A DNA stretch of 64,000 nt from Bremerella cremea (GCF_003335505.1 NZ_QPEX01000045.1:434001-498000); one strand, 5' to 3'; numbered from the stretch's first letter, positions 26,925 to 36,455 are shown. The notes: generated by a model from the sequence alone, not told the origin. Translations and numbers: made by a program.

Positions 26925-27701
26925 TTACTTCTCAGCGTCCATCTTGGCCCGAACGGCTGGCGGCAAGAATGTACGCAGCTTCTGTTCGATCACACGGGGG
27001 TTTTCCCCAGATTGAATCGCCATGATCCCGCGAATGATAATCTCCATCCCCAGGAGTTCTTGCTTGTTCAAAAAGCCTAGCTTTTCGGAAAAGGGGAGAA
27101 AAAGAACATTCGAGACAATTGCACCGTACAAGGTCGTAAGCAGGGCCACCGCCATCCCAGAGCCAATCGAGCTTGGATCGCTCATGTTCCCCAGCATGAT
27201 AATCAGCCCCAGCAGCGTCCCGATCATTCCATAGGCCGGTGCAAAGCGTCCCATTTGGTCGGAAACGGCTTTAGCGTCGCGATGACGCGTGGCCACGGCA
27301 TCCATTTCGGTACGCATGATGTCCTCAATCGCATCTGGACGCGTACCATCCACGGCCATTTGCAGGCCGGTGATAATGAAGGAATTGTCTATTTCGCCAA
27401 TACGGTTTTCTAAAGCCAGCAGACCGTCGCGGCGTGCGGTTTCGGCCAAGCTGACAATCTGTTTGATCAATGCGGCGTAGTCGGTTGCTTTGTTAAGAAA
27501 AACAACCTTAATCGTCATTGGCATCCCCAGCATGGACTTTAAGGGGAATGCGATCAAGCAAGCAGCCAAAGCCCCACCACACACAACCAGAATAGACGGC
27601 ACGTCAATAAACGCGGTCAACGAGGAGCCCGGCGCGATCAGAATGGCTACGAGGATCAGGCCGAACGCAGCCAAAATTCCAACGACGGATGCGATATCCA
27701 T
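26925..27701 (-). CDS. motA: Flagellar stator protein MotA
   Basis: Four-helix stator subunit of the MotA/PomA type (258 residues). Visible family marks: ALENRIGEIDNSF at the cytoplasmic loop, MAVDGTRPDAIEDIM, then GRFAPAYGMIGTLLGLIIMLGNM across the third helix and VALLTTLYGAIVSNVLF in the fourth. It converts ion flow through MotAB into rotation against FliG. It overlaps no neighbour, starts 12 bases past flbD, and is followed by motB. Confidence 0.96.
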   Translation of the reverse strand: MDIASVVGILAAFGLILVAILIAPGSSLTAFIDVPSILVVCGGALAACLIAFPLKSMLGMPMTIKVVFLNKATDYAALIKQIVSLAETARRDGLLALENRIGEIDNSFIITGLQMAVDGTRPDAIEDIMRTEMDAVATRHRDAKAVSDQMGRFAPAYGMIGTLLGLIIMLGNMSDPSSIGSGMAVALLTTLYGAIVSNVLFLPFSEKLGFLNKQELLGMEIIIRGIMAIQSGENPRVIEQKLRTFLPPAVRAKMDAEK

Positions 27702-27713
27702 GGCGTATTGGTC

Positions 27714-27935
27714 TTACTCTGCCCCTTCGGTAGGGCGGGAAAATCCTGGTGGTAACAAATTTTTGCGCTGGTGGTACTCGATTACGCGGTCTACGACAAC
27801 GTCAGTTGCTTCACGAACCACAATACGATCACCATTGGTCAAGGTGATAAACGTATCGGGACTCGCCTCGAGGTACCGAATCATCTCTGCATTGAGTACA
27901 AACGGTTCACCACCCAGGTGGGTCAACTTGATCAT
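27714..27935 (-). CDS. flbD: FlbD family flagellar protein
   Basis: A 73-residue protein with the FlbD pattern: MIKLTHLGGEPFVLNAEMI at the start, then YLEASPDTFITLTNGDRIVV and VVDRVIEYHQ. FlbD proteins of this small kind occur next to motA or flgE in spirochaetes, firmicutes and planctomycetes; their molecular role is unclear and they are unrelated to the Caulobacter regulator of the same name. I chose ATG at 27935, preceded by GGAG at 8 bases, over the 16-residue-longer frame start at 27983, which lies inside a hairpin. Confidence 0.9.
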   Translation of the reverse strand: MIKLTHLGGEPFVLNAEMIRYLEASPDTFITLTNGDRIVVREATDVVVDRVIEYHQRKNLLPPGFSRPTEGAE

Positions 27936-27964
27936 TGAAACCACTCCACTTCGAAGCAGGAAAG

Positions 27965-27995
27965 GCCTGGTAGCCTTTTTCAAGGCATACCAGGC
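27965..27995 (-). other. Hairpin between flgE and flbD
   Basis: GCCTGGTA (27965-27972) pairs with TACCAGGC (27988-27995), and inside it GCCTT pairs with AAGGC, giving 13 base pairs with one bulged A and a 4-base loop. No T run follows on the minus strand. It may stabilise or process the messenger past flgE, or partly terminate. Confidence 0.6.
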
Positions 27996-28034
27996 GATTA
28001 ATCCTAGGTCATATCTAATTGCGCGAGGCCGACT

Positions 28035-30875
28035 TTATCGTCGCAGATTCAAAAGTTCGTCGAACAATTGCTGAGCGGTGGTGATAACTCGCGAACTACC
28101 ACGGTATTGCGTCGACGCGAGAATCAAATCGATCAGGTTTCCACCCACATCGGTATTACTCAATTCCACCGCACCTGCGATCACATCTCCTAGCCCGTCG
28201 GCCCCTGGGTCGCCGGTAACCGGCAAGCCAGAATTCACGCCGGTGGCAAATAAGTTCTCACCACGTTGCTCTAAACCGGTTGGGTTACCGAAACGTGCCA
28301 ACTGCAGCATACCCAAGTCACGATCGACACCATTCGAGAACACACCGCGAATCACACCATCTTCACCGATGATGAAGCTATTAAGTGTCCCTGTGCCGGA
28401 ACCATCCTGACGCGAAGCATTGAGCGAGGCCTTATCGCTGGCCAACCCCGAGAGCTGCGAGAAATCGAGATCAAATTCCAAAGGAGACTGCGAAGGAACG
28501 TCACGCCGTTGAATGGTGACGGTATTGTTGTCAGAGCCAACAAAGTTACCATCGCCATCGAAGTAAACCAGGCCGGTTCCCACCGCGATTTTTGCTTCGC
28601 CAATGTCTCCGCTGTCCATCGCATTGTCATTGTCGGGCGAATCGGCAAACCAGCGGTAAACTGTGTTTGAACCGTTACGTTCTTCCAGCACCGCAGTCAC
28701 CCGCACATTAACGGGAATACCAAGCGTGTCGTAGACCACAAAGTCGGAAACAGCACTTTGGCCAATGCCTTCTTGAACGGTACCGAAATTCAAATTCGGG
28801 TTTTGCAGAACACCACTGTTGTTATCGAGCGTGAAAGACGACAACCGGACATCAACGCCATTGTCGACACCGTTATTCGATGTCACCCGAATTCGACCAT
28901 CGGTGATACTAACCCCTTGTGTCAGCGTTCCCGTTTCGTCTGGAATCGAATTCTCTGAACCTGGAACCGGGTTGGCGTTACCGTTGACCGATGGCTGAAT
29001 ACCGGTGGAAGCCCCTATGAACTCAAGCAGTTCTTGCACGATCGTCGTATCGGTAATCGTGAACTTCTTGGTATCAAGCTTGCGATCTCCCTTGTAACCA
29101 GTAAAGCTCAATTCGCCTTCTTCAAACACGTTCTCGAAGTTCAAACCGTCGCGTTTTACCACATCGACTAACAGGGTATTCGAGTCGATCTTGGGACCAT
29201 CCAGGTCGATCGTCTTGTTGCCCGTGATTGTAAGATCTGAGATCTGCGAATCGGGAACCGTATCGATGAAGTCTTCGCCTGGATCAAGCTCGTCCACCAA
29301 GTAGAAGCTGTCCGAGTCGGTGGCCAGGTTTCGATAAATACGAACCTTATCGTACGCCGGGAAACCACCTTCCGCTGGAGGTGTTGGTGGAACCGGCAAA
29401 TTGCTTAGTTCAATACGCCCATTGACCACGTTTTGAGGGCCCAAGGCCAACGAAGGTCGGCTTTCCTGTTCCCCCGATCGAGCAAAGGTAATCAAGTAGG
29501 TGTAGTTACCATTGATGGTCTGGGCGTCCAGCTGGTTGGTGCCCAGCGGCGTCAGGCCATCGTCGACATACGGGCTCGCTGCAGCGGCCATGGTCAGCGT
29601 ATCTAGTTCGTAGAAATCAGACCCACCGGCCGTGGTTCGATAAATGCGAACCGAATCGTAATTGGTGTCCGTAGGAATGCTATCGAGCACCACGGAGTAG
29701 CCATTGCCATCGGCAGGGCTTCCCGAAACGGTCACGGTTTGCGAATTCGAAGGGGCCGTCTCGTTACCATTGCTGTCGATAAACGAGTAGCGGTACTGAT
29801 AGACATCGCCACCGGTCAGGTTTCCATTGGCCCCAGTACCACCAATTTTCGAAGCAGCAAGCGTGGTCGCCGTCGTAGCAGCAGAAACGTCCTCTACCGG
29901 CGCGCCCATCGCAAACGAATCGACCAGGAAGTAGGTCGCACCGCCGTCATTGCTGCGGTACATATTCACTTGCGAGAAGGAACTCGACTGGGGTGGGTTG
30001 CTAAACGTGACGGTGTTGTTATCGGGGATTGCATCTCCCAAGTCGGCAACATTAACAGCCGTATCCGCCGAAGCAAGTGTTTCCCCAGTAAGCCCAGCGT
30101 TCGAGAATGTAAAGCGATAGTTGTACGCCCCATTGGGAACCGCACCGGCACCTTCGCTTTGAGATGGCGTCATCGAACCGATGCCCGGCGTGACTGCGGA
30201 TTCGCCGGTCGTCGCGGCGACGCTAGGCTGAGCGGCCACACCAACATTGGTAGTCGAGGTATCTGGGCGCGGGACGGCTGCGTTGCCGAGAATCGCGCTT
30301 TCAATCACTTGACCTTGTGTCGCCAGATCGCCGGTAGCGGTAAGCGAGCCTTCCAGGTAAACGTTTTCCGTCGCTTTGGCCACACTTTTAGCACCCAGCG
30401 GAATCGTCAGCGGCACCAATTGCGTACGCTGGATCTGGAAGTTCTCGTCAATGCCGAAACCAAGCACACGCTGCCCGGTAATCGTCACTAGTTCGTTCTG
30501 CGAGTTCGTCTTGAAGATACCATTGCGGGTATACAACGTCTCGCCCGCCCCGCCTTCCACGATGAAGAAACCATCACCTTGAATGGCCAGGTCCGAAGGG
30601 CTGTTACTAACTTCGATAGTCCCTTGGGTGAAGTTTGGCGTGATCTCCGCTACTTTCGCACCCAAACCAGTTTGCCGAGGGTTGGTACCGCCGTTGGAGT
30701 CGGTTGGTTTCGATCCCAAACTTTGGGTCTGCAAGAACTGCGTGGCGAAGCGAGCCTCGGACGCCTTGAACCCAACCGTTTGCGAGTTGGCCAGGTTATT
30801 ACCGGTGACGTCAATTTGAGTTTCCGCTGCGGTCATACCGGTCAACGCGGTCGAAAGTGCTGATGCCAGACCCAT
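28035..30875 (-). CDS. flgE: Flagellar hook protein FlgE with large triplicated insert
   Basis: Subunit of the hook. The N-terminal part is standard: residues 1-45 form the rod-like helix (GMTAAETQIDVTGNNLANSQ), followed by the GDGFFIVEGG region near 100. The C-terminal core (about 550-946) has the domains and closing helix (GNLIDLILASTQYRGSSRVI). Between about 249 and 548 are three ~95-residue modules, each with Y-x-Y-x-x-(T/S)F near the start, an E-(T/S)-x-P/A-S phrase, (V)xIYR at the middle and FYxVDxL/FYELDTL near the end. At 946 residues it is more than twice the usual size. Start ATG at 30875 with AGGAGG at 6-7 bases. Confidence 0.93.
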   Translation of the reverse strand: MGLASALSTALTGMTAAETQIDVTGNNLANSQTVGFKASEARFATQFLQTQSLGSKPTDSNGGTNPRQTGLGAKVAEITPNFTQGTIEVSNSPSDLAIQGDGFFIVEGGAGETLYTRNGIFKTNSQNELVTITGQRVLGFGIDENFQIQRTQLVPLTIPLGAKSVAKATENVYLEGSLTATGDLATQGQVIESAILGNAAVPRPDTSTTNVGVAAQPSVAATTGESAVTPGIGSMTPSQSEGAGAVPNGAYNYRFTFSNAGLTGETLASADTAVNVADLGDAIPDNNTVTFSNPPQSSSFSQVNMYRSNDGGATYFLVDSFAMGAPVEDVSAATTATTLAASKIGGTGANGNLTGGDVYQYRYSFIDSNGNETAPSNSQTVTVSGSPADGNGYSVVLDSIPTDTNYDSVRIYRTTAGGSDFYELDTLTMAAAASPYVDDGLTPLGTNQLDAQTINGNYTYLITFARSGEQESRPSLALGPQNVVNGRIELSNLPVPPTPPAEGGFPAYDKVRIYRNLATDSDSFYLVDELDPGEDFIDTVPDSQISDLTITGNKTIDLDGPKIDSNTLLVDVVKRDGLNFENVFEEGELSFTGYKGDRKLDTKKFTITDTTIVQELLEFIGASTGIQPSVNGNANPVPGSENSIPDETGTLTQGVSITDGRIRVTSNNGVDNGVDVRLSSFTLDNNSGVLQNPNLNFGTVQEGIGQSAVSDFVVYDTLGIPVNVRVTAVLEERNGSNTVYRWFADSPDNDNAMDSGDIGEAKIAVGTGLVYFDGDGNFVGSDNNTVTIQRRDVPSQSPLEFDLDFSQLSGLASDKASLNASRQDGSGTGTLNSFIIGEDGVIRGVFSNGVDRDLGMLQLARFGNPTGLEQRGENLFATGVNSGLPVTGDPGADGLGDVIAGAVELSNTDVGGNLIDLILASTQYRGSSRVITTAQQLFDELLNLRR

Positions 30876-30930
30876 GGTTAACCTCCTTGAAAGGTTGAAA
30901 GCGACTCCAAATCCGTGGAGTGCGTGGTGC

Positions 30931-31524
30931 TTATGTCGTTGTTTCGTCTACGGAATCGCTGCCCGAATTGCTATCGTCCGTAGACGATTCGGAGTCGGTG
31001 GTGTCTTCGGTACCCGTATCGGTTTCGTCCGTCGGATCAGGCTCTGCTGGGGCCTGAGCACTAGCTGGCAGAATCGTGAAGATGTCATCCATTTTCACGT
31101 CCACGGTTTGGTCTCCCGTGTTCACCTTTAATCTTAGCTCGCGGGTTCCATCATCATTGGGAGTCAACTGCACGCTATTCACCACGCCAAATAGAACGTA
31201 GCCGTCATCCGTCAGAGCTTGTACTTGCTTGCCAATCAGGCTACTCGCTGTCGAGATCCCTTGGCTTTGCTGCATGGAATCGAGTGACGCACGCAGTTGA
31301 TCGGTGGCCCCGATCTCGCGAATCTGCCCAATCTGCTGCAACATCTCCGAGTTCTTCGTTGGATCAAGCGGATCCTGGTTCTGTAGTTCCGCAATCATCA
31401 ATTGCAGAAACTCATCCATGTTCAGGTCGTTGATACCAGATCCATACTTGGCCGCAGAGGAACCAGAGGTACCCGAACTGCCTTGAGTAGTATTGTTCGA
31501 CCCGCTAGTGTCCACACTTGACAT
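30931..31524 (-). CDS. flgD: Flagellar hook capping/scaffold protein FlgD
   Basis: The scaffold that caps the growing hook. Residues 30-90 are the conserved N-terminal part: DEFLQLMIAELQNQDPLDPTKNSEMLQQIGQIREI. In shortened segments this is MIAELQNQDPLDP and LQQIGQIREIG, with SLIGKQVQAL near 95. The middle is a short beta domain. The last 45 residues are an Asp/Thr/Ser/Glu-only tail (rich in DxTDxE) that is not part of the known fold. It lies between fliK and flgE, preceded by a 75-base AT-rich spacer. Confidence 0.93.
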   Translation of the reverse strand: MSSVDTSGSNNTTQGSSGTSGSSAAKYGSGINDLNMDEFLQLMIAELQNQDPLDPTKNSEMLQQIGQIREIGATDQLRASLDSMQQSQGISTASSLIGKQVQALTDDGYVLFGVVNSVQLTPNDDGTRELRLKVNTGDQTVDVKMDDIFTILPASAQAPAEPDPTDETDTGTEDTTDSESSTDDSNSGSDSVDETTT

Positions 31525-31599
31525 GATTCTTCTACTTCACAATCAATTGGCTTGAATTATTAACTTATTATGCATTAATTCATTATCGACAGCACAGTT

Positions 31600-33264
31600 T
31601 TAGATCGTAATATTCAAGTTGCGACTATCACGTTCTGCTTCTTTGTTGACTTGTTCCGCGCGTGGAGCGGCAACTTCGTCGTCGCCACGACTGGTTGTTC
31701 CCCATTGTCTTGATCCACCAGACGAACTCTCGTTGCCCGCTTGTTGATCTCCGAGGTTCGACGCGCCACCATCGGTCGTATCTTGTTGTCCCATCACGTC
31801 GACATCGAACTGCTGCACGTTGATATTGCTTTCCGCGAGTCGTTCACGCAATTGAGGCAAATGCTGCAAAAGCACTTGACGCGTCGCAGGGTTCTCGGCT
31901 TCTATCTTGGCGATCATGTTCCCCTGCTCGATCTTGATCTCGACCTTCAACTGCCCGAGTTCTGACGGGTTCAAACGGATCTTGATCGATTGTCCAGCCG
32001 GAGTTGTTTCCACCGCTCGCGCGACTCGATTAATCAAACGAATCTGCTGTTTGGGATCTAACTGAGGTGTCGACTTGCTTTCCGCTGATTTTTGAAGCGT
32101 GCCGCGTTGCAAACCACGTTGTAACAGCCCGGCCAAGTTGTTGGGATTGGTGCCAGAAGTCGAGCTGGTCGTGGTTGGGGCACTGCTTTGCGCCGCAGAA
32201 GCAGACGCGGCCGCGTTGTTCGCAGCCACCGCTTCAGCTGCTTCGGTCGCCGCTGGCATTTGAACCGTTACTGGCGAACTCGCCTCTTGCGTAGCGGCAG
32301 CCGTTTCAACCTTGGCATCTGCCTTGGCCGTCTGCTGGGAACGCGAAGAGTCCTTGCCATTTCTTGAAGACTCGTCTCGCGAATCTTGCTCGACCGTAAC
32401 GCCCTCTTCCTCCGCGTTTACCTCGAGTTCGCTCGCTTCCGATTCATCCTGCGTCGCTTCCGCATCGCGTTCAACAGGTTCGTCGTGAACTTCCGCCCTT
32501 GTCTCTACCGGTTCAGTTTCCAGCGAAACTTCTTCGTTCTCTTCGCTGCCAAGCTCTTCGTCTTTAGCCGAGTCTTTAACCACCTTTTCATCCACTTCAC
32601 TTGCCTCCGTAGCGGCTAGTTGCCCTTCTCCGCTTTCGGCTTCCATGGAGGTATCAAGGGGTTTGTCAGTATCGACCGGCGGTGTTGCCTTCGTCTCGTT
32701 AGGAAGCACCGACTTGGCGTTGCTGGCGGCGACTTCTTCAGCGGACTCCGCTTCTTGTTCTGGCTCGGGTGCTAACGTATCTGGCGGCCCTAGCAGTTGC
32801 TGACTTTGACCCGCTGCGGCCGCCGTTTCCAAAGCCGCTTGATCTGCTTCTTCTGGCGGAGCATCTTCCACCGCCTGATCGTCAGTCAGATCGACAACGT
32901 CAGAGACATCCTCACTTTCAACCTCTTCGTTGCGAGCGTCGGACGGCTCGGTCACTTCGCGCGGTGACGAGCCCGAGTATGCCGACGAATTGGTTGACTC
33001 GTCATGGTCGCGGTGGTCATCCTGCCGACCAGGCTTGTCTGCGGCTGCTTGGCTATCGCCAGTTTGCGGTGTCGATGTCGGCGTCATGGCCGTCGTTGGA
33101 TCAAGCGAGTTCTGCCCTTGCCCTAACGACGAACGAGCGGAATCCATAATCAAATCGAAAAACGCCAGTGGATCAGCCGAACGATTGGACTGACTTCGGT
33201 TATTGTTCCCCCAATTGGGAACGGGATTCACCGATTGTGATGACGAAGATTTCATACCACTCAT
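31600..33264 (-). CDS. fliK: Flagellar hook-length control protein FliK
   Basis: A secreted ruler that stops hook growth at the proper length by acting on FlhB. The identity rests on the C-terminal Flg_hook domain (about residues 405-500): IKIRLNPSELGQLKVEI, NMIAKIEAENPATRQVLLQHLPQL, RERLAESNINVQQFDVDVMG. The first 370 residues are low-complexity, strongly acidic with Glu/Ser/Asp/Ala repeats, as usual for the FliK ruler part. The 554-residue length is long compared with E. coli (375) and fits a longer hook. It is encoded directly after motE and before flgD. Confidence 0.88.
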   Translation of the reverse strand: MSGMKSSSSQSVNPVPNWGNNNRSQSNRSADPLAFFDLIMDSARSSLGQGQNSLDPTTAMTPTSTPQTGDSQAAADKPGRQDDHRDHDESTNSSAYSGSSPREVTEPSDARNEEVESEDVSDVVDLTDDQAVEDAPPEEADQAALETAAAAGQSQQLLGPPDTLAPEPEQEAESAEEVAASNAKSVLPNETKATPPVDTDKPLDTSMEAESGEGQLAATEASEVDEKVVKDSAKDEELGSEENEEVSLETEPVETRAEVHDEPVERDAEATQDESEASELEVNAEEEGVTVEQDSRDESSRNGKDSSRSQQTAKADAKVETAAATQEASSPVTVQMPAATEAAEAVAANNAAASASAAQSSAPTTTSSTSGTNPNNLAGLLQRGLQRGTLQKSAESKSTPQLDPKQQIRLINRVARAVETTPAGQSIKIRLNPSELGQLKVEIKIEQGNMIAKIEAENPATRQVLLQHLPQLRERLAESNINVQQFDVDVMGQQDTTDGGASNLGDQQAGNESSSGGSRQWGTTSRGDDEVAAPRAEQVNKEAERDSRNLNITI

Positions 33265-33267
33265 CCC

Positions 33268-33966
33268 CTATTTTGCCTCAGGCTCGAACTGTTTTAGTTT
33301 GTCCCGGGCATCCCCCAGTATTTCGGTATCTGGCACCCCGCGACGAATTTCGTCTAGGATGTCGGCCAGTTTTTCTTGCTCAGTTTCCGTGCGGAATTCA
33401 CCCATGATCTTCTTACGCTTGTCGGTCGACATGGCTTTGATGATCTTCACCACATCAATCATCGCCTTGTCGTCTCGCTCTAGCATCATCAAGATTTGTT
33501 CTTTGGCTTGACGCGGATCGAGGGCTTCGAGTGTTCGCTGCACTTCCAAAATTGCATCGTCCAGCACCCCATCTTCCAAGGCCTTCAATCGCTGATCGAA
33601 GCCGTTTTTCAATTGGTCGTATCGGCGACGTTCTTCCATCAAACGCGATTGCATGTTACGCAGATTCTCGATCCCGGTATCCAAAGCCTGTATGCGAAAA
33701 TCGAGTGCCAAGTGGCGTTCGGCTCGTTCATCGATAATCTGCTGCATATCAGGTTCTTCCCGGTCGACTTCCGGTTGATCCTTGTTTTGTGCTTCTTCCC
33801 GAATTGCATCTTCATCGATGCCATATACGAGGGCCATCAAGGAGTACAGCTTATCCTGGGTAAACGTCCCGGAGTTGGCAAACATGGCGACGCAGATAAT
33901 CTGCGCCAACACAGTAGCAACACAGAGATAAGCAAAGAATGATCCTGCCATGCGTAACAAGGCCAT
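33268..33966 (-). CDS. MotE family protein (FliK/FliJ-adjacent coiled-coil)
   Basis: 232 residues with one N-terminal membrane helix (about 5-30), an extended coiled-coil (about 70-140, ERAERHLALDFRIQALD, MEERRRYDQLKNGFDQR) and a C-terminal helical MgtE_N-like part (VQRTLEALDPRQAKEQILMML, VVKIIKAMSTDKRKKIMGEF). This is the pattern of MotE, encoded in many flagellar clusters between fliJ and fliK. It is a likely stator-associated or export-associated periplasmic protein; exact role is uncertain. It follows fliJ by two bases. Confidence 0.8.
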   Translation of the reverse strand: MALLRMAGSFFAYLCVATVLAQIICVAMFANSGTFTQDKLYSLMALVYGIDEDAIREEAQNKDQPEVDREEPDMQQIIDERAERHLALDFRIQALDTGIENLRNMQSRLMEERRRYDQLKNGFDQRLKALEDGVLDDAILEVQRTLEALDPRQAKEQILMMLERDDKAMIDVVKIIKAMSTDKRKKIMGEFRTETEQEKLADILDEIRRGVPDTEILGDARDKLKQFEPEAK

Positions 33967-33968
33967 GG

Positions 33969-34418
33969 CTAAACTCCTTTACGTCGAAATCCCGTCAGGG
34001 CGATTTCGTCCATCTGTTTCGCTTCTAAAGCCGACTCCCGTTGGAGGTGCTGTACTTGCTTCTGTTCTTTCAGTTTCTCTAAGGTGCGAACTTCATGGTC
34101 GGCATCAATCAGGGCTTGCCGGCGCTGCTGAATATGAGGCAATAGCTGCTTCATCAACATTTGCTTTTCCTGGTCGGCAGCCTTCAAAAACATAACCTGG
34201 CGTTGGGCGGCGGTAATCAAGTCGAGGTTCACACTGCCCGATTGAGTTGCTTGGCGAATGTAGTCGTGTTGTCCGTCGATTTCCTCGGCGATTTCAACTT
34301 GCTGCTGCTTGAGTTGTTCTTCAGCTCGGAGCACTTCGGCCAGTTCGGCGCGACACTGATCCCGTGCGGCGATTTTCAACCGCAGGTAGGTCTCGAGTCG
34401 AAAGCGAAACGTGGCCAT
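33969..34418 (-). CDS. fliJ: Flagellar export chaperone FliJ
   Basis: 149 residues, almost wholly helical with long heptad runs (LRAEEQLKQQQVEIAEEID, LEKLKEQKQVQHLQRE). FliJ is the central stalk of the FliI hexamer and escorts substrates. Sequence similarity is low, as always for FliJ, so the call leans on position between fliI and motE and on the beginning FRFRLETYLRLKI, which is typical of the family. Confidence 0.85.
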   Translation of the reverse strand: MATFRFRLETYLRLKIAARDQCRAELAEVLRAEEQLKQQQVEIAEEIDGQHDYIRQATQSGSVNLDLITAAQRQVMFLKAADQEKQMLMKQLLPHIQQRRQALIDADHEVRTLEKLKEQKQVQHLQRESALEAKQMDEIALTGFRRKGV

Positions 34419-34431
34419 GATGGTTCCCTAA

Positions 34432-35790
34432 CTACTTGGCACCGATGCGAGGTGCGCGACCGGCTGCCATGTTTGGCTGTGCAATGCTGCACTTGCGTAC
34501 CAAAGCCAACAGTTGCTGATGCGCCGTTTCGACCGTCGCTTGTTCGTCGACGGCCTGACGTAAATAACGATCGATTTCATCTTTCAAGCGAATCGCCATA
34601 TCAATACGTGGATTCGATCCTTGGCGATACGCCCCAATGTTGATCAGGTCTTCGTTCTCGGCATACGTCGACATCAAATCGCGCAAGACCAACGCCCCAG
34701 TACGAACTTCTTCGCTGACCAGGTCGTTCATCAACCGACTGATACTTTGCATGACGTCGATTGCGGGATAATGCCCCTTACCGGCCAGCTTGCGAGACAA
34801 CACGATATGCCCATCCAGCAAGCCACGCACGGTATCGGCGACCGGTTCGTTGGTGTCGTCCCCTTCGACCAGCACGGTATAAAAAGCCGTAATGCTTCCC
34901 TTGGGAGTGCGGCCGGTTCGTTCGACCAAGCGGGGCAACAAGGCGAACATCGATGGGGGATAGCCCTTCGTTGTCGGAGGCTCGCCCGCCGCTAGACCAA
35001 TTTCACGCTGTGCCATCGCGAAACGGGTCACGCTGTCCATCATGAACAAGACGTTCTTTCCCTGATCACGAAAATACTCGGCAATGCTGGTCGCCGTTAA
35101 AGCGGCTTGCATTCGCTGAATGGCGGGTTGATCGCTAGTGGCCACGACCACCACACTACGTGCCATTCCCTCAGGCCCCAGGTCACGTTCGATGAAGTCG
35201 TTCACTTCTCGGCCACGTTCGCCAATCAGCGCGATCACGTTGACATCGGCGGAGGTGTAACGGGCCATCATGCCCAACGTCACGCTCTTTCCTACCCCAG
35301 AACCAGCAAAGATCCCCACACGCTGCCCCAGTCCGCACGTCAACAGCCCGTCGATCGCTCGAACACCGGTGGAAATCGTTTGATCAATGCGTGGCCGGCT
35401 GACGGCATTGGGCGGATTACGATCGAGCCGGAGTCGGTCTTCCGCAATTGGTTGTGGCCGTTGATCGCAACAGTGTCCGTGCGCGTCGAGCACACGCCCT
35501 AACAGCCGCTGCCCAACCCCTACGGTGCGGAAGGAATGTCGCAGTCGAACCTGGTTGCCGCGACGAACGCCTTGCACGCCAGTTAACGGATAGATGAGCG
35601 TGTGCTCGCCACGAAAACCGATCACTTCAGCAGGAATGGGGGAGCCAAACTGACAATCGATTTCCACAACGGCACCGATCGGCACCGGAAAACCGGCGAC
35701 GGCAGTGGTTGTGCCTAAGGTCTCGACAACGCTTCCCGTTACTGCCGTAGGCATGACTTGCCGCAAGCGGCTATTGAGCGAGGTGATCAT
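34432..35790 (-). CDS. fliI: Flagellar export ATPase FliI
   Basis: ATPase of the flagellar type III secretion system, related to the F1 beta subunit. It has the P-loop GIFAGSGVGKS (about residues 163-173), ALIGERGREVNDFIE, the Walker B stretch VLFMMDSVTRFAMAQREI, and the characteristic GEPPTTKGYPPSMF and LVEGDDTNEPVADTVRG loops. 452 residues is normal. Its start overlaps the fliH stop by four bases (35787-35790), so the two are translationally coupled. Confidence 0.97.
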   Translation of the reverse strand: MITSLNSRLRQVMPTAVTGSVVETLGTTTAVAGFPVPIGAVVEIDCQFGSPIPAEVIGFRGEHTLIYPLTGVQGVRRGNQVRLRHSFRTVGVGQRLLGRVLDAHGHCCDQRPQPIAEDRLRLDRNPPNAVSRPRIDQTISTGVRAIDGLLTCGLGQRVGIFAGSGVGKSVTLGMMARYTSADVNVIALIGERGREVNDFIERDLGPEGMARSVVVVATSDQPAIQRMQAALTATSIAEYFRDQGKNVLFMMDSVTRFAMAQREIGLAAGEPPTTKGYPPSMFALLPRLVERTGRTPKGSITAFYTVLVEGDDTNEPVADTVRGLLDGHIVLSRKLAGKGHYPAIDVMQSISRLMNDLVSEEVRTGALVLRDLMSTYAENEDLINIGAYRQGSNPRIDMAIRLKDEIDRYLRQAVDEQATVETAHQQLLALVRKCSIAQPNMAAGRAPRIGAK

Positions 35791-36455
35791 ACGGTTCCTC
35801 CCAATTCTTCCGCGATACGGCTAAGCTGGGATTCGATGCGGTTATCGATCGAACCGAATTTGGTTTCGACAACGCATCCACCGCGTGAGATTTGTTTGTC
35901 GGCGATGATTTGCGCCGGGGCTAATTTTTTCAGCTCGTCGCACATCATCGATTCGCCACTTTGCATGCTGCTAAGATCTTGTGGATTCATCCGGATATGA
36001 ATTTCGCCACACCCGGAAGCAAGCTGCAACGACTCGCGAACTAGTGTGTTGGCAATTTCCGGACGATTAGCAATCTCGTGACGAATCACTTTCTCAGCGA
36101 TCGCTACAGCCACTTGCAAACCGACTTGTTCCCACTGATTTAGCCAGGTTTGCTTGGCAGTGGTCAGCTCTTGCACCAACGTTCGCAATGCCGGCAGTAG
36201 GGTCGCTGCGTGCTGATCGACTTCGGTTTTGAGCGATTGACGGGCCTTTTGCTCGGCAGCCTGACGCCCCTCGGCTTCGGCCTTAGCACGGATTTGTTTG
36301 GCTTCCTCTTGCGCTTGCTTAACGATCTCGGCGGCCTTTAACTTGACACCGTTCAGATCTGCCTGGGCTTTCGAGGAAACATCGTTCAGATTGAACGCGA
36401 CCGACGAAAGCGTCCGTGAGTCACCTTGCAGGTCGCCAGACTTAATAACTGCCAT
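35787..36455 (-). CDS. fliH: Flagellar export stator protein FliH
   Basis: Regulator and tether of FliI (222 residues). Charged coiled-coil at about 45-85 (AEIVKQAQEEAKQIRAKAEAEG), then a FliH/V-ATPase E-subunit-like C-terminal domain with AEKVIRHEIANRPEI and GCVVETKFGSIDNRIESQLSRI. Those end phrases (GGCVVET near residue 195, I.SQL) are diagnostic. It ends overlapping fliI and starts 13 bases past the fliG stop. Confidence 0.93.
   Translation of the reverse strand: MAVIKSGDLQGDSRTLSSVAFNLNDVSSKAQADLNGVKLKAAEIVKQAQEEAKQIRAKAEAEGRQAAEQKARQSLKTEVDQHAATLLPALRTLVQELTTAKQTWLNQWEQVGLQVAVAIAEKVIRHEIANRPEIANTLVRESLQLASGCGEIHIRMNPQDLSSMQSGESMMCDELKKLAPAQIIADKQISRGGCVVETKFGSIDNRIESQLSRIAEELGGTV

Noticed and set aside
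29739..30491. 250-residue plus-strand frame inside flgE
   Set aside because: Arg-rich shadow of the hook gene, no start signal.
30899..30925. GG-N10-GC spacing upstream of flgE
   Set aside because: GGATTT and TCGC do not match TGGCAC and TTGC.
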